A DNA stretch of 64,000 nucleotides from Sphingopyxis sp. H050 (GCF_001468265.1 NZ_LNRZ01000002.1:1-64000), one strand, 5' to 3'. Counted from the first letter of the stretch, positions 42,957 through 53,169 are shown. Program-made: numbers and translations. Notes: generated from the letters alone by a model not told the origin.

Positions 42957-43090
42957 GAATTGCCTCCTGCGCCGAAAGCCATCCTCGCTGAAGGGGGTGC
43001 CGCGAGATTGTAAAAAATTCCGGAAATCAGAGATTGCAATCAAATCGGATCAAATGGAGGTGCCGCTCGTACCCTATCGGGAAAACAGGT

Positions 43091-43114
43091 GGGGAGAGGG
43101 GGTGAAGGGGGGCG
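43091..43114 (+). repeat. Purine-rich leader tract, copy 1
   Basis: GGGGAGAGGGGGTGAAGGGG lies about 30 bp upstream of the Toprim gene. It resembles the tracts at 44152, 46367, 53474 and 56022. Confidence 0.45.
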
Positions 43115-43142
43115 CTATCCCCTTCCATGAGACGATCCAGAT

Positions 43143-44081
43143 ATGAACTCCAATCACGACCCTGTCCTTCAATCGGCCGCGATCAACCTCGTCGAGGCCT
43201 TTGGCGGGCTATGGCGCGATGGCGGCGCGATGTGCCGATGTCCCGCGCATGATGATACAAGCCCCAGCCTGTCGGTCCGGATCGGCGAGCGAAGCCTGTT
43301 GTTCAAATGTTTCGCGGGCTGCCCGACTGCCGAGATATTGCGGGCGATCCGCCGGCTTCATCTTGGCATTCCATCGACTGCGCGCACGCCCTCCTTGAGT
43401 CCCATCGGCGCGCCATCGCCCATGACCGCGCTCGCGCGCCGAATCTGGGATGCCGGTGATCCTCTGCGAGGTACCGCTGGCGATCGCTATCTGCGCTCGC
43501 GCGCCCTCGCGATCCGGACATCGGCGCTGCGATACAATCCGCGTACGCCCCTGGGCCGCGGCCCAAGCGTCCGGTTTCGTCCAGCCATCATCGCCCCGAT
43601 CGTCGAAGCGTCCCGATTGGTCGCTGTCCAGCGCATCTTTCTCGACCCGTCCACAGCGACGCTGGCCGCCGATCTCGAGAAACCCAAGCTCACGCTCGGC
43701 CGTCCATTGGCCGGGGCGGTTCGCCTGTCTCGCGCACGCACGGTGCTCGGCCTCGCCGAAGGGATTGAGACGGCGCTTTCGGCCATGGTCCTGCTCGGTA
43801 TCCCGGTATGGGCTACCCTTGGAAATGAGCGTCTGCCCCGGATCCGGTTGCCCGACACAATCGAGCACCTCCTGCTTCTTCCCGACGCCGACAAGGCCGG
43901 CCGGGCCGGCGCGCACCTCGCGGAGCGGGCCTATGCCTGTCCCGGCCGCACTGTCGAAACGCGAATGCCTTGGTTCGGTTTGAATGACTGGAACAATGTC
44001 TTGCGGCGGGTGGCTGCAAACGGCGATCGCGATCTGGCTGACGCGGCTGACGCGACGCGGCCGAACCAGTGTCGGCCATGA
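43143..44081 (+). CDS. Toprim-domain primase-like protein with CHC2-type zinc finger
   Basis: 312 aa. The N-terminus has a CHC2-like zinc-binding pattern: Cys33-x2-His36, then Cys56-x3-Cys60, in CRCPAHDDTSPSL and LLFKCFAGC. The second half carries Toprim motifs: VLGLAEGIETALSAMVLLGIPVWATLG with the Glu, and LLLLPDADKAGRAGAHLA with the DxD. It should prime DNA synthesis for the element after transfer or during replication. The start is uncertain because the ribosome site is weak. Confidence 0.88.
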   Translation: MNSNHDPVLQSAAINLVEAFGGLWRDGGAMCRCPAHDDTSPSLSVRIGERSLLFKCFAGCPTAEILRAIRRLHLGIPSTARTPSLSPIGAPSPMTALARRIWDAGDPLRGTAGDRYLRSRALAIRTSALRYNPRTPLGRGPSVRFRPAIIAPIVEASRLVAVQRIFLDPSTATLAADLEKPKLTLGRPLAGAVRLSRARTVLGLAEGIETALSAMVLLGIPVWATLGNERLPRIRLPDTIEHLLLLPDADKAGRAGAHLAERAYACPGRTVETRMPWFGLNDWNNVLRRVAANGDRDLADAADATRPNQCRP

Positions 44082-44151
44082 AGGCATAAAGTCTCCTGCC
44101 AGGCCGCGTTCGCCGGGAACCGATGAGAGGCCAGGGCGCCCGCGCACTCGC

Positions 44152-44170
44152 GGAAGGGAGGGGGGAGGAG
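44152..44170 (+). repeat. Purine-rich leader tract, copy 2
   Basis: GGAAGGGAGGGGGGAGGAG lies 55 bp upstream of the ParB-like gene and is followed by GC-rich dyad DNA. Confidence 0.45.
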
Positions 44171-44225
44171 CGCGGGTGCGGCTTGCGGCCTGATGGTCAG
44201 GACGCCCCGCCTTCGGAGTATCATC

Positions 44226-46250
44226 ATGCAATATCCAATCCTCTACGCGCCCGCCGCCAATTGCTCGGTGTCGCCGCTCAACGTCCGCAAGCACAGCAAT
44301 GCGACCGCCGACAGCGAGCTCGCCGCCAATCTGGGCGAGACCGGCGTTGTCCTGCAGAACCTCATCGGCGTCGCCGTGAAGCGCAAGAAGGATCATTTCA
44401 GCATCATCGGCGGTGGCCGGCGCCTGCGCGCTGTTCACGACCAGATCGCGCAAGGAAAGCTGCCCGCAGATTTCCTGGTCCCCGTGATGGTGATGGCGAA
44501 CGAAAAGGACGCCATCGAGATGAGCCTCACAGAGAATTATTATAACCTCGCGATGAACCCGGCCGATGCCTGCGAGGCGTTCCGGAACATGATCGACAAG
44601 GAAGGCAAGACCACCGAGCAGGTCGCCAAGCGGCTCGGTCTGACGAGGCGCTTCGTCGAGGGCCGCCTGCGCCTCGCCAATCTAGCCGACCCGATCTTCG
44701 AGGCGCTGCGCTGTGAGCAGATCACGCTCGACATCGCCATCGCCTATGCCAGCACCTCCGACACCGGGCGCCAAGCGGGTGTTTTCGAAGAGCTCGGAGA
44801 CAGCTATCATTCGAACAATGTCGGCGAAATCCGCAGGCGCCTTGCCGCGGGCTCCTACAAGGGCGCCGATCCCAAGGCGGTCTTCGTGGGCCGCGAGGAT
44901 TATGAGACCGCCGGCGGCCGTATCGATGGCGATCTTTTCTCCAGCACCGATACTGAGACCTGGCTTGACGGAGACATTCTCGAACGGCTTGCCGAAGAAA
45001 AACTCGTCGCCGCGGCGCAGGCCATTCGGGAGCGCGAGGGCTTCGCGGAGGTTCGCGCGATTCCGGCGGGCCGGATCCCCTATATGGAAACCTGCCAGCT
45101 CGAACATCTCGATGGCGAGCCCGTTCCGCTGAGCGAAGATGCGGCCGTCCGCAAGGCCGCCATCGAGGCCGAGGTTGCGGAGATCGAACGGGTCGGGGAG
45201 GATGTCGGGGCGTATGACGAAGCGCAATATGACCGCCTCGAAGCGCTGAACGAGGAGCTCGAAACCATCGAGGATACCGGTTCCGTCTTCACCGACGAGC
45301 AGCGCGCCACTGCGATCGCCTATGTCGTCATCGACAATAACGGCCAGCCCATGCTTCATGAGCAGCTCTACGTCCTGCCCGCCGCCGATGAGGACGCTCC
45401 CGGCGATGAAGGCGAGGACGAGGAGGACGATGGCGATGGCGGCGAGGGCGAGGACGACGGCGTCCAGGATGAAAAGGACGAGGTCAAATTCAGTGCCCGG
45501 CTCAGCGATGAGCTCGCGATGATGAAGACCGAGCTTCTCGCCGTCCATGTCGCCAGCGATCCGCATTTCGCGCTCGATCTCGGTACCTTCATCATGGTCG
45601 ATACTGCAACGCGAACCTATGGCAGCTTCGATATGCCGAGCGAGCTCCGCGCGAGCGCACCCCACCCACGCGTCGCCAATTTCGACAGCGGCATGGCCGC
45701 CGCCGAGGCTTGGGCAAAGCTCGATGCCGCGCTCGACCGGAGCTGGGCCAACCACAAGGACATCGAGCAGCGATATGACGGCTTTTGCTCGCTCGACGAT
45801 GAGGCGCGGGCGGCCTGGCTCGGCTGGGCCGTCGCGCGAACGCTCCAGTCGGTTCCCGACGGCGCGGCCGGGAGCGGTTTCCTCAACCATCTCGGCGCCA
45901 AGCTTGGAATCGACGTGGCTGCCTGGTGGAGACCGACGGCCCGAAATTTCTTCGATCGCATCACTAGGCCTGCTATCCTGAAGCTCTTCGCGGCCATCGG
46001 CGGCAGCGAACTCGCGAGCCGCTACGCCGCGTCGCGCAAATATGACCTCGCCGTCTCGGCCGAAAAGCTCTTCGCGGGTACGATCATCATGGACAATGAC
46101 GCCAAGGAACGGGCGCTGGTCTGGCTTCCAGGCGCGATGCGCTTCGTCGCCGAGGCCGATCAGGTCGGGGTCGACTTTCCCTGCGACGCCGATGGCGACG
46201 GTGCCACGGTCACGGCCGAGGAAGGCGGGTCGATGTCCGCGGCGGCCTGA
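44226..46250 (+). CDS. ParB/Srx-domain protein, large plasmid-type
   Basis: 674 aa from ATG 44226. The N-terminal ParB domain (about 10-110) contains LSPLNVRKH-like and GGGRRLRAVHDQIAQGKLP strings plus LTENYYNLAMNPADACEAF. A KorB-type helix-turn-helix follows (TTEQVAKRLGLTRRFVEGRLRLANLADP, about 135-162). A long C-terminal region has a very acidic linker (about residues 390-420). It is more than twice the length of partition ParB, and no ParA lies beside it, so it may be an element regulator or CTP-dependent clamp rather than a classic partition protein. Confidence 0.85.
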   Translation: MQYPILYAPAANCSVSPLNVRKHSNATADSELAANLGETGVVLQNLIGVAVKRKKDHFSIIGGGRRLRAVHDQIAQGKLPADFLVPVMVMANEKDAIEMSLTENYYNLAMNPADACEAFRNMIDKEGKTTEQVAKRLGLTRRFVEGRLRLANLADPIFEALRCEQITLDIAIAYASTSDTGRQAGVFEELGDSYHSNNVGEIRRRLAAGSYKGADPKAVFVGREDYETAGGRIDGDLFSSTDTETWLDGDILERLAEEKLVAAAQAIREREGFAEVRAIPAGRIPYMETCQLEHLDGEPVPLSEDAAVRKAAIEAEVAEIERVGEDVGAYDEAQYDRLEALNEELETIEDTGSVFTDEQRATAIAYVVIDNNGQPMLHEQLYVLPAADEDAPGDEGEDEEDDGDGGEGEDDGVQDEKDEVKFSARLSDELAMMKTELLAVHVASDPHFALDLGTFIMVDTATRTYGSFDMPSELRASAPHPRVANFDSGMAAAEAWAKLDAALDRSWANHKDIEQRYDGFCSLDDEARAAWLGWAVARTLQSVPDGAAGSGFLNHLGAKLGIDVAAWWRPTARNFFDRITRPAILKLFAAIGGSELASRYAASRKYDLAVSAEKLFAGTIIMDNDAKERALVWLPGAMRFVAEADQVGVDFPCDADGDGATVTAEEGGSMSAAA

Positions 46251-46366
46251 CGAACCTGCGCTTGGGGGCCGCGGCGGTGCTGCGGCCCCATCGCACCTCG
46301 ATGTCCACCGTTACCACCATCGCCCCGTTCCCTGGACCCGACGGAAATGCACCTTCTGTCAAGATA

Positions 46367-46390
46367 AAGGGAAGGGGGCGTGAGAAGAAG
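46367..46390 (+). repeat. Purine-rich leader tract, copy 3
   Basis: AAGGGAAGGGGGCGTGAGAA lies about 40 bp upstream of the strawberry-notch gene, followed by a GC-rich dyad. Confidence 0.45.
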
Positions 46391-46426
46391 GCGGCGATCC
46401 GGCCGCCCTTTGCCCAGGAGCCACTT

Positions 46427-49400
46427 ATGCATTCTGCCATTTCTGTCGGGCATTTGCCCGCGCCATCCATCTGCGCCGAACCCGGTGATGACCGCACCGT
46501 CAGAGTAGTGGCTGTCGCCCGCGCCGTGGCCGAGCGGCTGGCCGGTCGCGGCACGATCAGTCGCCAGGCTCTCAAGTCGCTGATGACCGAGGCCTATGGC
46601 GCGAGCGATGCGGCGGGCGCCTGGTCGATGCGCGACGCATATGACGCGCTCGAGGCGGCCCAGCTTCTGCGCCTTCTAAGCCCTGCGGGGCCGCTATCGG
46701 ATCAAGACGCTCTCCCCGCTCGGCTTCATGCGCTCGACGACGTCGCACGCGCGCTGCCGCCGCAAACCTATCGCAGCGAGCAGCAGGTCGAGCTGCAACA
46801 ATTCTCGACCCCGCTGCCGCTGGCCTGGCTTGTGGCTGTCGCCGCCGCGATGACCGACGAGGACATCGTGCTCGAACCGTCCGCCGGCATCGGGATGCTG
46901 GCGGTCCACGCGCGGCGCATGGGGGCCGCGCTCATCCTCAACGAACGCGATCCGGGACGCGCAGGACTGTTGACTGCCGTCATGGGCCAGCCTGTCTCGC
47001 GGCACGACGCGGAGTTCATCGACGACATGATCGATCCCGATTGCCGCCCGACGGTCGTGCTCATCAATCCGCCCTTCGGCCGAAGCGAGGGGCGCGGGCT
47101 CGACCGGCATGCCGCTGCCCGCCACCTGCGTTCCGCGCTGTTGCGGCTTGCGCCGGGTGGACGCTGCGTCGCGATCATGCCGCCGTCATTCGCGCCCGAC
47201 GGTGCCGGCGCGACCAGCTATCAATCGGTCTGCGCGGTCGCGACACCCCGCGCTGAAATCACCCTGGAAGGCAAGCCCTTCGCGCGGCAGGGAGCCTCGA
47301 TCACCGTGCGTCTTTGCGTCTTCGACAAGGGCTGGAGCGGGTGCACCGAACGTCACCTCGCATCGAGCTTTGCGGATGCGCTCCCGATCATTGCTGCGCT
47401 TCCGCCGCGCCTTGCCCTCGCTCCGCGCGAGCCCGACCCCGCGTCTGTGCGTGTATCGGCTGTCATCGACGCCCGGCCGCCGCGGTCGCGCGCCCTTCTC
47501 GGTGGCCTTGGCGGCGTCCGGCGTCTCGCGGCTCCGCCTGTCGCACAGACACTCGATGCCACGCCGCAGCCGCTCGCCTATGAATTGCTCGCAGAGGTGC
47601 CGGCGGCCGATGAACCGGTGGGCATCTATGTTCCCTGGCGTCTCACGCGGATCGCCTTTCCGGAACCAAATCCCCATCCGGACCAACTCGTCGAATCGGT
47701 CGCAATGTCGTCGATCCTGCCGCCGGTGCCGCATTATCATCCGCTTCTTCCACCATCCGCAGCTGCAGCGCTCTCCGACGCGCAGCGCGAGGCCGCCATA
47801 TACGCCGGCCAGGCGTTCGAGCGCGATCTCCCCGGCCTGTATGTGCCGGACGCAGCTGGCACCGCCCTTCTACCCGGGGCGGAGGGCCAGCCCTATCGCA
47901 TGGGCTATATGGTCGGCGACGGCACCGGCGTCGGCAAGGGGCAGCAGGTCGCTGCCTGCATCCTCGATCGCTGGTGCCGCGGACACCGCAAGGCGCTCTG
48001 GATCTCCAAAAGCGCCGCTCTGATCGAGGATGCGCGGCGCGACTGGTCGGCACTCGGCGGACTGCCGATCGACATGCAGCCGCTCGACGCCTTTCCGCTC
48101 GGCTCGGACATCCCGATGGAGAGCGGCATCCTATTCCTCACCTATGCGACGCTCCGGTCGCAGCGCGACGACGCACCTTCGCGGCTTCAGCAAATCCTGC
48201 GATGGCTCGGGACCGGCTTCGCGGGGCTGCTCGCCTTTGATGAAGCGCACGAGCTCGCCAATGCTGCGGGCGCCGAGACCATCCACGGCAAACAGAAGGG
48301 ATCCGAGCAAGGGCTGGCCGGCGTGCGCCTCCAGAACATGTTGCCGCGCGCGTGCATCCTCTACAATTCAGCAACCGGCGCCACCGATCCGGCCAATCTC
48401 TGCTATGCCACGCGCCTCGGTCTCTGGGGTCAGGGCACCGCTTTCGAGACCCGCGAGGCCTTCATGGCCGCGATCGCGAGTGGCGGCATCGCGGCAATGG
48501 AAATCGTCGCCCGCGACCTCAAGGCGCTCGGCCTCTACACGGCCCGCTCGCTCACCTTCCGCGGCGTCGAATATGCGCCGCTCGAGCACGTCCTGACCGA
48601 GGATCAGATCCGCGTCTACGATGCCTATGCCGACGCCTGGAGCATCATCCACCGCCGCCTCGACGAGGTGCTTGAGGCCACCAACATCGTCGACCGCATG
48701 ACCGGGCGGTCGCTCAACGCACAAGCCAAGGGGGCCGCGCTCTCGCGCTTCGAAAGCGCGAAGCAGCTCTTCTTCGGCCAAGTGCTGATCGCCATGAAAC
48801 TGCCCACGCTCTTTGGCGCGATCGAGCATCATCTCGCGCGCGACCATCATGTCGTGATCCAGCTCGTGACCACCGCCGAGGCCATGCTCGAACGCCGGCT
48901 TGCGGGACTTGGCGCCGACGAACGCGCAAACCTTGAAATCGAGCTCTCACCCCGCGAGTATATGGTGGAATATCTCAAAACGGCCTTCCCGACGCGCATG
49001 CTGCGCGTCTTCAAGGGCACCGACGGTGAGCCTCGCTCCGAAATCGTCGTCGATGCGGCGGGCCATCCGATTCACAGCCAGGAAGCGCTTCGCGCGCGCG
49101 ACGATCTCATAGAGCAACTCTGCGCGATGCCTGCGATCCCGAGTGCCCTTGACGCGATCATCTCCCGGTTCGGTACGGACCTTGTTGCCGAGGTGACCGG
49201 ACGAAGCCGGCGGCTGTTGACCGATATGGTGGGGCGGCAGCGGATCGAACGGCGCACCGCGCGCAGCAATATCGCGGAGGCCGACGCCTTCATGGCGGGC
49301 GCGAAGCGGATCCTCATATTCTCGGACGCTGGCGGCACCGGACGGAGCTATCATGCCGATCGCAAATGCCCGACCGCGCACCGCCGCCGCGCGCACTTTC

Positions 49401-50755
49401 TTCTCGAACCGGGATGGCGGGCGTCCAACGCGATCCAGGGGCTTGGTCGCTCCAACCGCACCGACCAGCAAAGCGCCCCGATTTTTATTCCCGCGGCAAC
49501 CAATTGCTGGGGTGAACGGCGCTTCATCAGCACGATCGCCCGCCGGCTCGACAGCCTCGGTGCCCTGACCCGTGGTCAACGCCAGGCCGGGGGCCAGAAT
49601 CTCTTCGATCCTGCGGACAATCTCGAGAGCGACTATGCCAAGGATGCGCTCCAGCAATGGTACAGGCTGCTGCACCGCGGAAAACTCAAGAGTACCTCGC
49701 TTGCCGACTATGTCGGCATGACGGGTCTCAAGCTGGTCAACGAGGACAGCGGGGAACTGCTCGACAAGCTGCCGCCGATCCAGCGCTGGCTGAATCGCCT
49801 GCTCGCGCTCAGGATTGCGACTCAGAATGCCATCTTCGAGGAATATTTCGGGCTGATCCAGGCCCGCATTCAGGTTGCGCGGGAGGCGGGCACGCTCGAC
49901 GTCGGTGTCGAGACGATCCTTGCCGATGAGATGCGCATCGTCGAGGAACAAGTGCTGCGGTGCGATCCGGTGAGCGGCGCTGAAACCAAACTGTGCCGGA
50001 TCGAACTGAAACGTCGGCGGCGCGCCACGGCGCTTCCCGTCCTCCTCGATCAATGGCGCGACTGCGGCGATATCCAGTTCCTCCGCAACGAACGATCGGG
50101 CCGTGTCGCGCTTCGCGTGCCGTCCTGGTCGATACTCGATGACGATGGCCAATCGATCCGCATCTGGGAGCTCATCCGACCCACCGGTTCCGATCGCATT
50201 CGCGAGTCCAGGCTTGCTGCCAGCCACTGGCAGGCGACCGGAAAAGCCGACTTTGCGCGGCTCTGGCAGGCGGAATGCGAGATGGCGGCGCAGGAGGTCG
50301 AAACCAGCGACATCAACGTCGCAACGGGTCTTCTCCTGCCGGTCTGGGACAAGCTTCCCGATGATGACGTCCGCGTCTGGCGGATCGCGGACCAGGCCGG
50401 CAACGCCGTCCTCGGCCGCATCGTCTCGCCTGCGGGATTGGAGCGCCTCGCCGCGACATTTGGCATCAACATGGAGTTCGGCCTGACGCCGGCCGAGATC
50501 ATCAGAGCTGCCCGTTCGTCCGAGGGCGTGGCAATTCCGGGCCTCGAACCGGCGCGTCTCCGCCGCGCGCTGGTCAATGACGAGCCTCGACTGGAAATCA
50601 TGAACTATCCTCCGGACAGCCGTGCCCGATTGAAGGCGCTCGGCTGCTTTACCGAGATCATTGCTTACAAGACCCGGGTCTTTGTTCCCCCGAAGCAGGC
50701 CGAGGCGATCATCGCGGCCATCGGCGAGCCGATGGCCAGCCAGGCCGCCGCCTGA
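46427..50755 (+). CDS. Strawberry-notch-family helicase with N-terminal methyltransferase-like domain
   Basis: 1442 aa from ATG 46427, chosen for CAGGAG at six bases; an upstream open frame is unlikely. Residues about 145-260 look like an adenine-methyltransferase fold (LEPSAGIGMLAVHARRMGA, and VLINPPFGRSEG with the NPPF motif). A helicase core follows with Walker A GDGTGVGKGQQ (497-507), LAFDEAHELANAAG (about 602-615) and a late motif GLGRSNRTDQQSAP. It resembles DarB of phage P1, which combines the same two activities for protection against restriction. Its stop overlaps the next gene by one base (TGATG). Confidence 0.88.
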   Translation: MHSAISVGHLPAPSICAEPGDDRTVRVVAVARAVAERLAGRGTISRQALKSLMTEAYGASDAAGAWSMRDAYDALEAAQLLRLLSPAGPLSDQDALPARLHALDDVARALPPQTYRSEQQVELQQFSTPLPLAWLVAVAAAMTDEDIVLEPSAGIGMLAVHARRMGAALILNERDPGRAGLLTAVMGQPVSRHDAEFIDDMIDPDCRPTVVLINPPFGRSEGRGLDRHAAARHLRSALLRLAPGGRCVAIMPPSFAPDGAGATSYQSVCAVATPRAEITLEGKPFARQGASITVRLCVFDKGWSGCTERHLASSFADALPIIAALPPRLALAPREPDPASVRVSAVIDARPPRSRALLGGLGGVRRLAAPPVAQTLDATPQPLAYELLAEVPAADEPVGIYVPWRLTRIAFPEPNPHPDQLVESVAMSSILPPVPHYHPLLPPSAAAALSDAQREAAIYAGQAFERDLPGLYVPDAAGTALLPGAEGQPYRMGYMVGDGTGVGKGQQVAACILDRWCRGHRKALWISKSAALIEDARRDWSALGGLPIDMQPLDAFPLGSDIPMESGILFLTYATLRSQRDDAPSRLQQILRWLGTGFAGLLAFDEAHELANAAGAETIHGKQKGSEQGLAGVRLQNMLPRACILYNSATGATDPANLCYATRLGLWGQGTAFETREAFMAAIASGGIAAMEIVARDLKALGLYTARSLTFRGVEYAPLEHVLTEDQIRVYDAYADAWSIIHRRLDEVLEATNIVDRMTGRSLNAQAKGAALSRFESAKQLFFGQVLIAMKLPTLFGAIEHHLARDHHVVIQLVTTAEAMLERRLAGLGADERANLEIELSPREYMVEYLKTAFPTRMLRVFKGTDGEPRSEIVVDAAGHPIHSQEALRARDDLIEQLCAMPAIPSALDAIISRFGTDLVAEVTGRSRRLLTDMVGRQRIERRTARSNIAEADAFMAGAKRILIFSDAGGTGRSYHADRKCPTAHRRRAHFLLEPGWRASNAIQGLGRSNRTDQQSAPIFIPAATNCWGERRFISTIARRLDSLGALTRGQRQAGGQNLFDPADNLESDYAKDALQQWYRLLHRGKLKSTSLADYVGMTGLKLVNEDSGELLDKLPPIQRWLNRLLALRIATQNAIFEEYFGLIQARIQVAREAGTLDVGVETILADEMRIVEEQVLRCDPVSGAETKLCRIELKRRRRATALPVLLDQWRDCGDIQFLRNERSGRVALRVPSWSILDDDGQSIRIWELIRPTGSDRIRESRLAASHWQATGKADFARLWQAECEMAAQEVETSDINVATGLLLPVWDKLPDDDVRVWRIADQAGNAVLGRIVSPAGLERLAATFGINMEFGLTPAEIIRAARSSEGVAIPGLEPARLRRALVNDEPRLEIMNYPPDSRARLKALGCFTEIIAYKTRVFVPPKQAEAIIAAIGEPMASQAAA

Positions 50756-53169
50756 TGGAGATTGACCGTCGGCACCCAGCGTGCCGGATTTTTATGTCGC
50801 GGGGCACGGGGCGCGGCTATTACAGCTCGGTCATGACCTTCGTACCCGAAGCCCAGTTGCAGGCCTATGCTCTGGCGCTGCTCCGCAAAGAACTGAAGCA
50901 TCTGTCCCCTGGAGATTTTCAGGTCGAGAAGCGATTCAAGCTGCGGATAGGACATCATGAGGATGACTATGATGGCGCCGCGCTTTGGGAGGCCGAAGGT
51001 CGCGCCGACTTGCTCGTTCTTCACGGCAAGCGGCCACTCGCGCTCTTCGAACTCAAGCGCGAGGACAAGACTCTCAGCGAAGACCATGTTGGCCAGGGAC
51101 GCAGCTATGCGGCGCAACTCCTCGATCGTCCGCCGCTGGTCATCGTGAGCAACGGCAAGGAGACATGGGTGCGGCAAGCCAGCAACGGCGAGCCGCTCGA
51201 CCCCGGTCTGGACGGTGCGGACTTCGCGGAGAAGCTGTTCAGCAATATCGGCAAGGTCGCAGCGTCAAACCTCGCTTGGGCGATCGAAATGCTCATGGGT
51301 CCGGAGACGACCATCTGGGTCGAGGCCGTCCGCGCACGCACCGACGCGCTGATCGAGCAGCTCACCGGAGACCCCGATGATGCCCGGCTGCCTTATGGCC
51401 GTGATCTGCTGTTCGGTCGACGGGCCACCGTCGACATCCTCTCCATGCTCAACGATGGCGCCAAGGCCGTTGTCCTCGAAGGCGCGCCGCTCTCCGGCAA
51501 AAGCAATGTGCTGCGCGATCTTGCGCGCTTGACCCGCTCTTCTCCCGACTGGGCCATGTTGATGATCAACGCCGCCACGGCAGGTGCCGGACTCTTCCAG
51601 CGGATCGCCAATCTTTTCGAAGCGACGCTCGAATGGTCGCTTTCGCCGCAGGAAGTTCGGACATGGCTGCGGCGCATGTCCAAGTCGAACCGCAAGCCTG
51701 CTCTCATCCTCGCCGTGGATGGCGTCGCACCAGGTTCGGCCGTCGCCTCGGACCTGGAAGAGCTTGCCGAAACCGGCTTCGGCGATGCCTTGCGGCTCGT
51801 TCTGTCTACCGATCGCGCCGATACGATCCTCCGCGGCGCGAATGGCCGCACACCGGGTGCACTCGAGCCGGTCGCGAAAGTGATCGAAGTCGACCTTCTC
51901 GACGATCAGGAATTTCAATATGTCCGTGAAGCGATCGCACCCGCTCGCCTCTTCTTCTACGGCGGCGCCGAGCTAAGCCAGGAATATCGCAGGCCTTGGG
52001 TCCTTCGCGCCGCGCTTGCTGCCGGCTCCATACCCGATGACGAGGATATCGCGGCCTTTATTCCGGCATCCATGGGACTCAAGTTCGTTCAGACTGCCCG
52101 TCAGCACCTTTCGAAGGTGGGCGGCGATACCGCCCGGCTCTTTCGCCTTCTGGCACGGGACGCGCTCGCGGACGGCGGCGAGGTGTCCGACGCTCTCGCG
52201 TTGACGCAAGCCAATGCCCTGGTCGTTCGCCGTGACGCCTTCGGCCCTGCGTCGGACGCAGCTGCGACAGCGCTCGCTGCACAAGGCTGGGTCAAATGCA
52301 GCCGTCATCATGGCGGTGAGGATATCGTGGTTATTCGTGCGCCCGAGTTCCTGGTCAGCGAGCTCGCCTCCGAACTGGCCACACGCGTTTCCGAACGCCT
52401 GGCAGATGGCGCCGAAACAGCCGCAACGGAGCTCCTCTGGCAATCGCAGCGCTTTTTCCTGGGAGACCTGATCGGTGCCTGCGCCATCGTCGACCTCGCA
52501 GCGCGCCAGCGGGCCCTGCCTCTCGAACTGCTTGCTTTTCTGATGAACTTCTTCCCCGAAGCCGAGACCATGGCGGGCAAGCTGGTCAGTGCGGAAGGAG
52601 AAGATGGAAGGCCGTTCTACATGGTCTTTGACGAAAAGGGATGGGCAGCCCTTGCCGATGCAAACGGGAACCCGCTCAGCCCCTTCGAACGAGTCGATGA
52701 AGGCGATGAAGCCAGATCCTACAAGGACATGATCGCCTGGATGATCCTCTCTCAGCTTGCTCGTCTCCGCTCCGCATTCGGCGATTCCGACGGAGACCGT
52801 TTCGATTTCGAAATCATCACCCATCTCGGTCAATGCGGTTTCCCGCTCGTCAACGGCGGCCGGACACCGATGCGACATGCAATCGAAGACCTGGGAGGCA
52901 CGGCAACGGTTCTGGACCCCGGCCATGCGCTTGCCGAACCCTTGACCGCCGCAATCCACAAATTGATTGCCGAGGAATGGCCGTCCCTCGACCCCTTTTT
53001 CGAGAAGGTCCGGGAGGCGAATGCGCTTCCTCTTACGGTTAGGGTCCAGCATGCGCTTTTGGCCCTGCGAAATTCTGCGGCACCCGGTTTGCCGGCATGG
53101 GTCGAGGCCAAACTTGAAGATTTCATTTTCCCGTTGCGCCAGGAACAGCAGGGCGCCGGCTTTCTCTAG
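50755..53169 (+). CDS. HsdR_N-type nuclease domain fused to a P-loop NTPase
   Basis: 804 aa from ATG 50755; ATG 50833 (MTFVPEAQLQAYALALL) is also plausible. The N-terminal domain carries the PD-(D/E)xK pattern of type I restriction R subunits: Asp85 in EGRADLLVLHGK, FELKRED (Glu99, Lys101), and QGRSYAAQLL. A P-loop domain follows with GAPLSGKS (243-250) and ILAVDGVAPG (Asp322). The C-terminal 400 residues have no recognised motif and no SF2 helicase. The layout recalls nuclease-STAND defence proteins. It is coupled to the strawberry-notch gene. Confidence 0.8.
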   Translation: MEIDRRHPACRIFMSRGTGRGYYSSVMTFVPEAQLQAYALALLRKELKHLSPGDFQVEKRFKLRIGHHEDDYDGAALWEAEGRADLLVLHGKRPLALFELKREDKTLSEDHVGQGRSYAAQLLDRPPLVIVSNGKETWVRQASNGEPLDPGLDGADFAEKLFSNIGKVAASNLAWAIEMLMGPETTIWVEAVRARTDALIEQLTGDPDDARLPYGRDLLFGRRATVDILSMLNDGAKAVVLEGAPLSGKSNVLRDLARLTRSSPDWAMLMINAATAGAGLFQRIANLFEATLEWSLSPQEVRTWLRRMSKSNRKPALILAVDGVAPGSAVASDLEELAETGFGDALRLVLSTDRADTILRGANGRTPGALEPVAKVIEVDLLDDQEFQYVREAIAPARLFFYGGAELSQEYRRPWVLRAALAAGSIPDDEDIAAFIPASMGLKFVQTARQHLSKVGGDTARLFRLLARDALADGGEVSDALALTQANALVVRRDAFGPASDAAATALAAQGWVKCSRHHGGEDIVVIRAPEFLVSELASELATRVSERLADGAETAATELLWQSQRFFLGDLIGACAIVDLAARQRALPLELLAFLMNFFPEAETMAGKLVSAEGEDGRPFYMVFDEKGWAALADANGNPLSPFERVDEGDEARSYKDMIAWMILSQLARLRSAFGDSDGDRFDFEIITHLGQCGFPLVNGGRTPMRHAIEDLGGTATVLDPGHALAEPLTAAIHKLIAEEWPSLDPFFEKVREANALPLTVRVQHALLALRNSAAPGLPAWVEAKLEDFIFPLRQEQQGAGFL

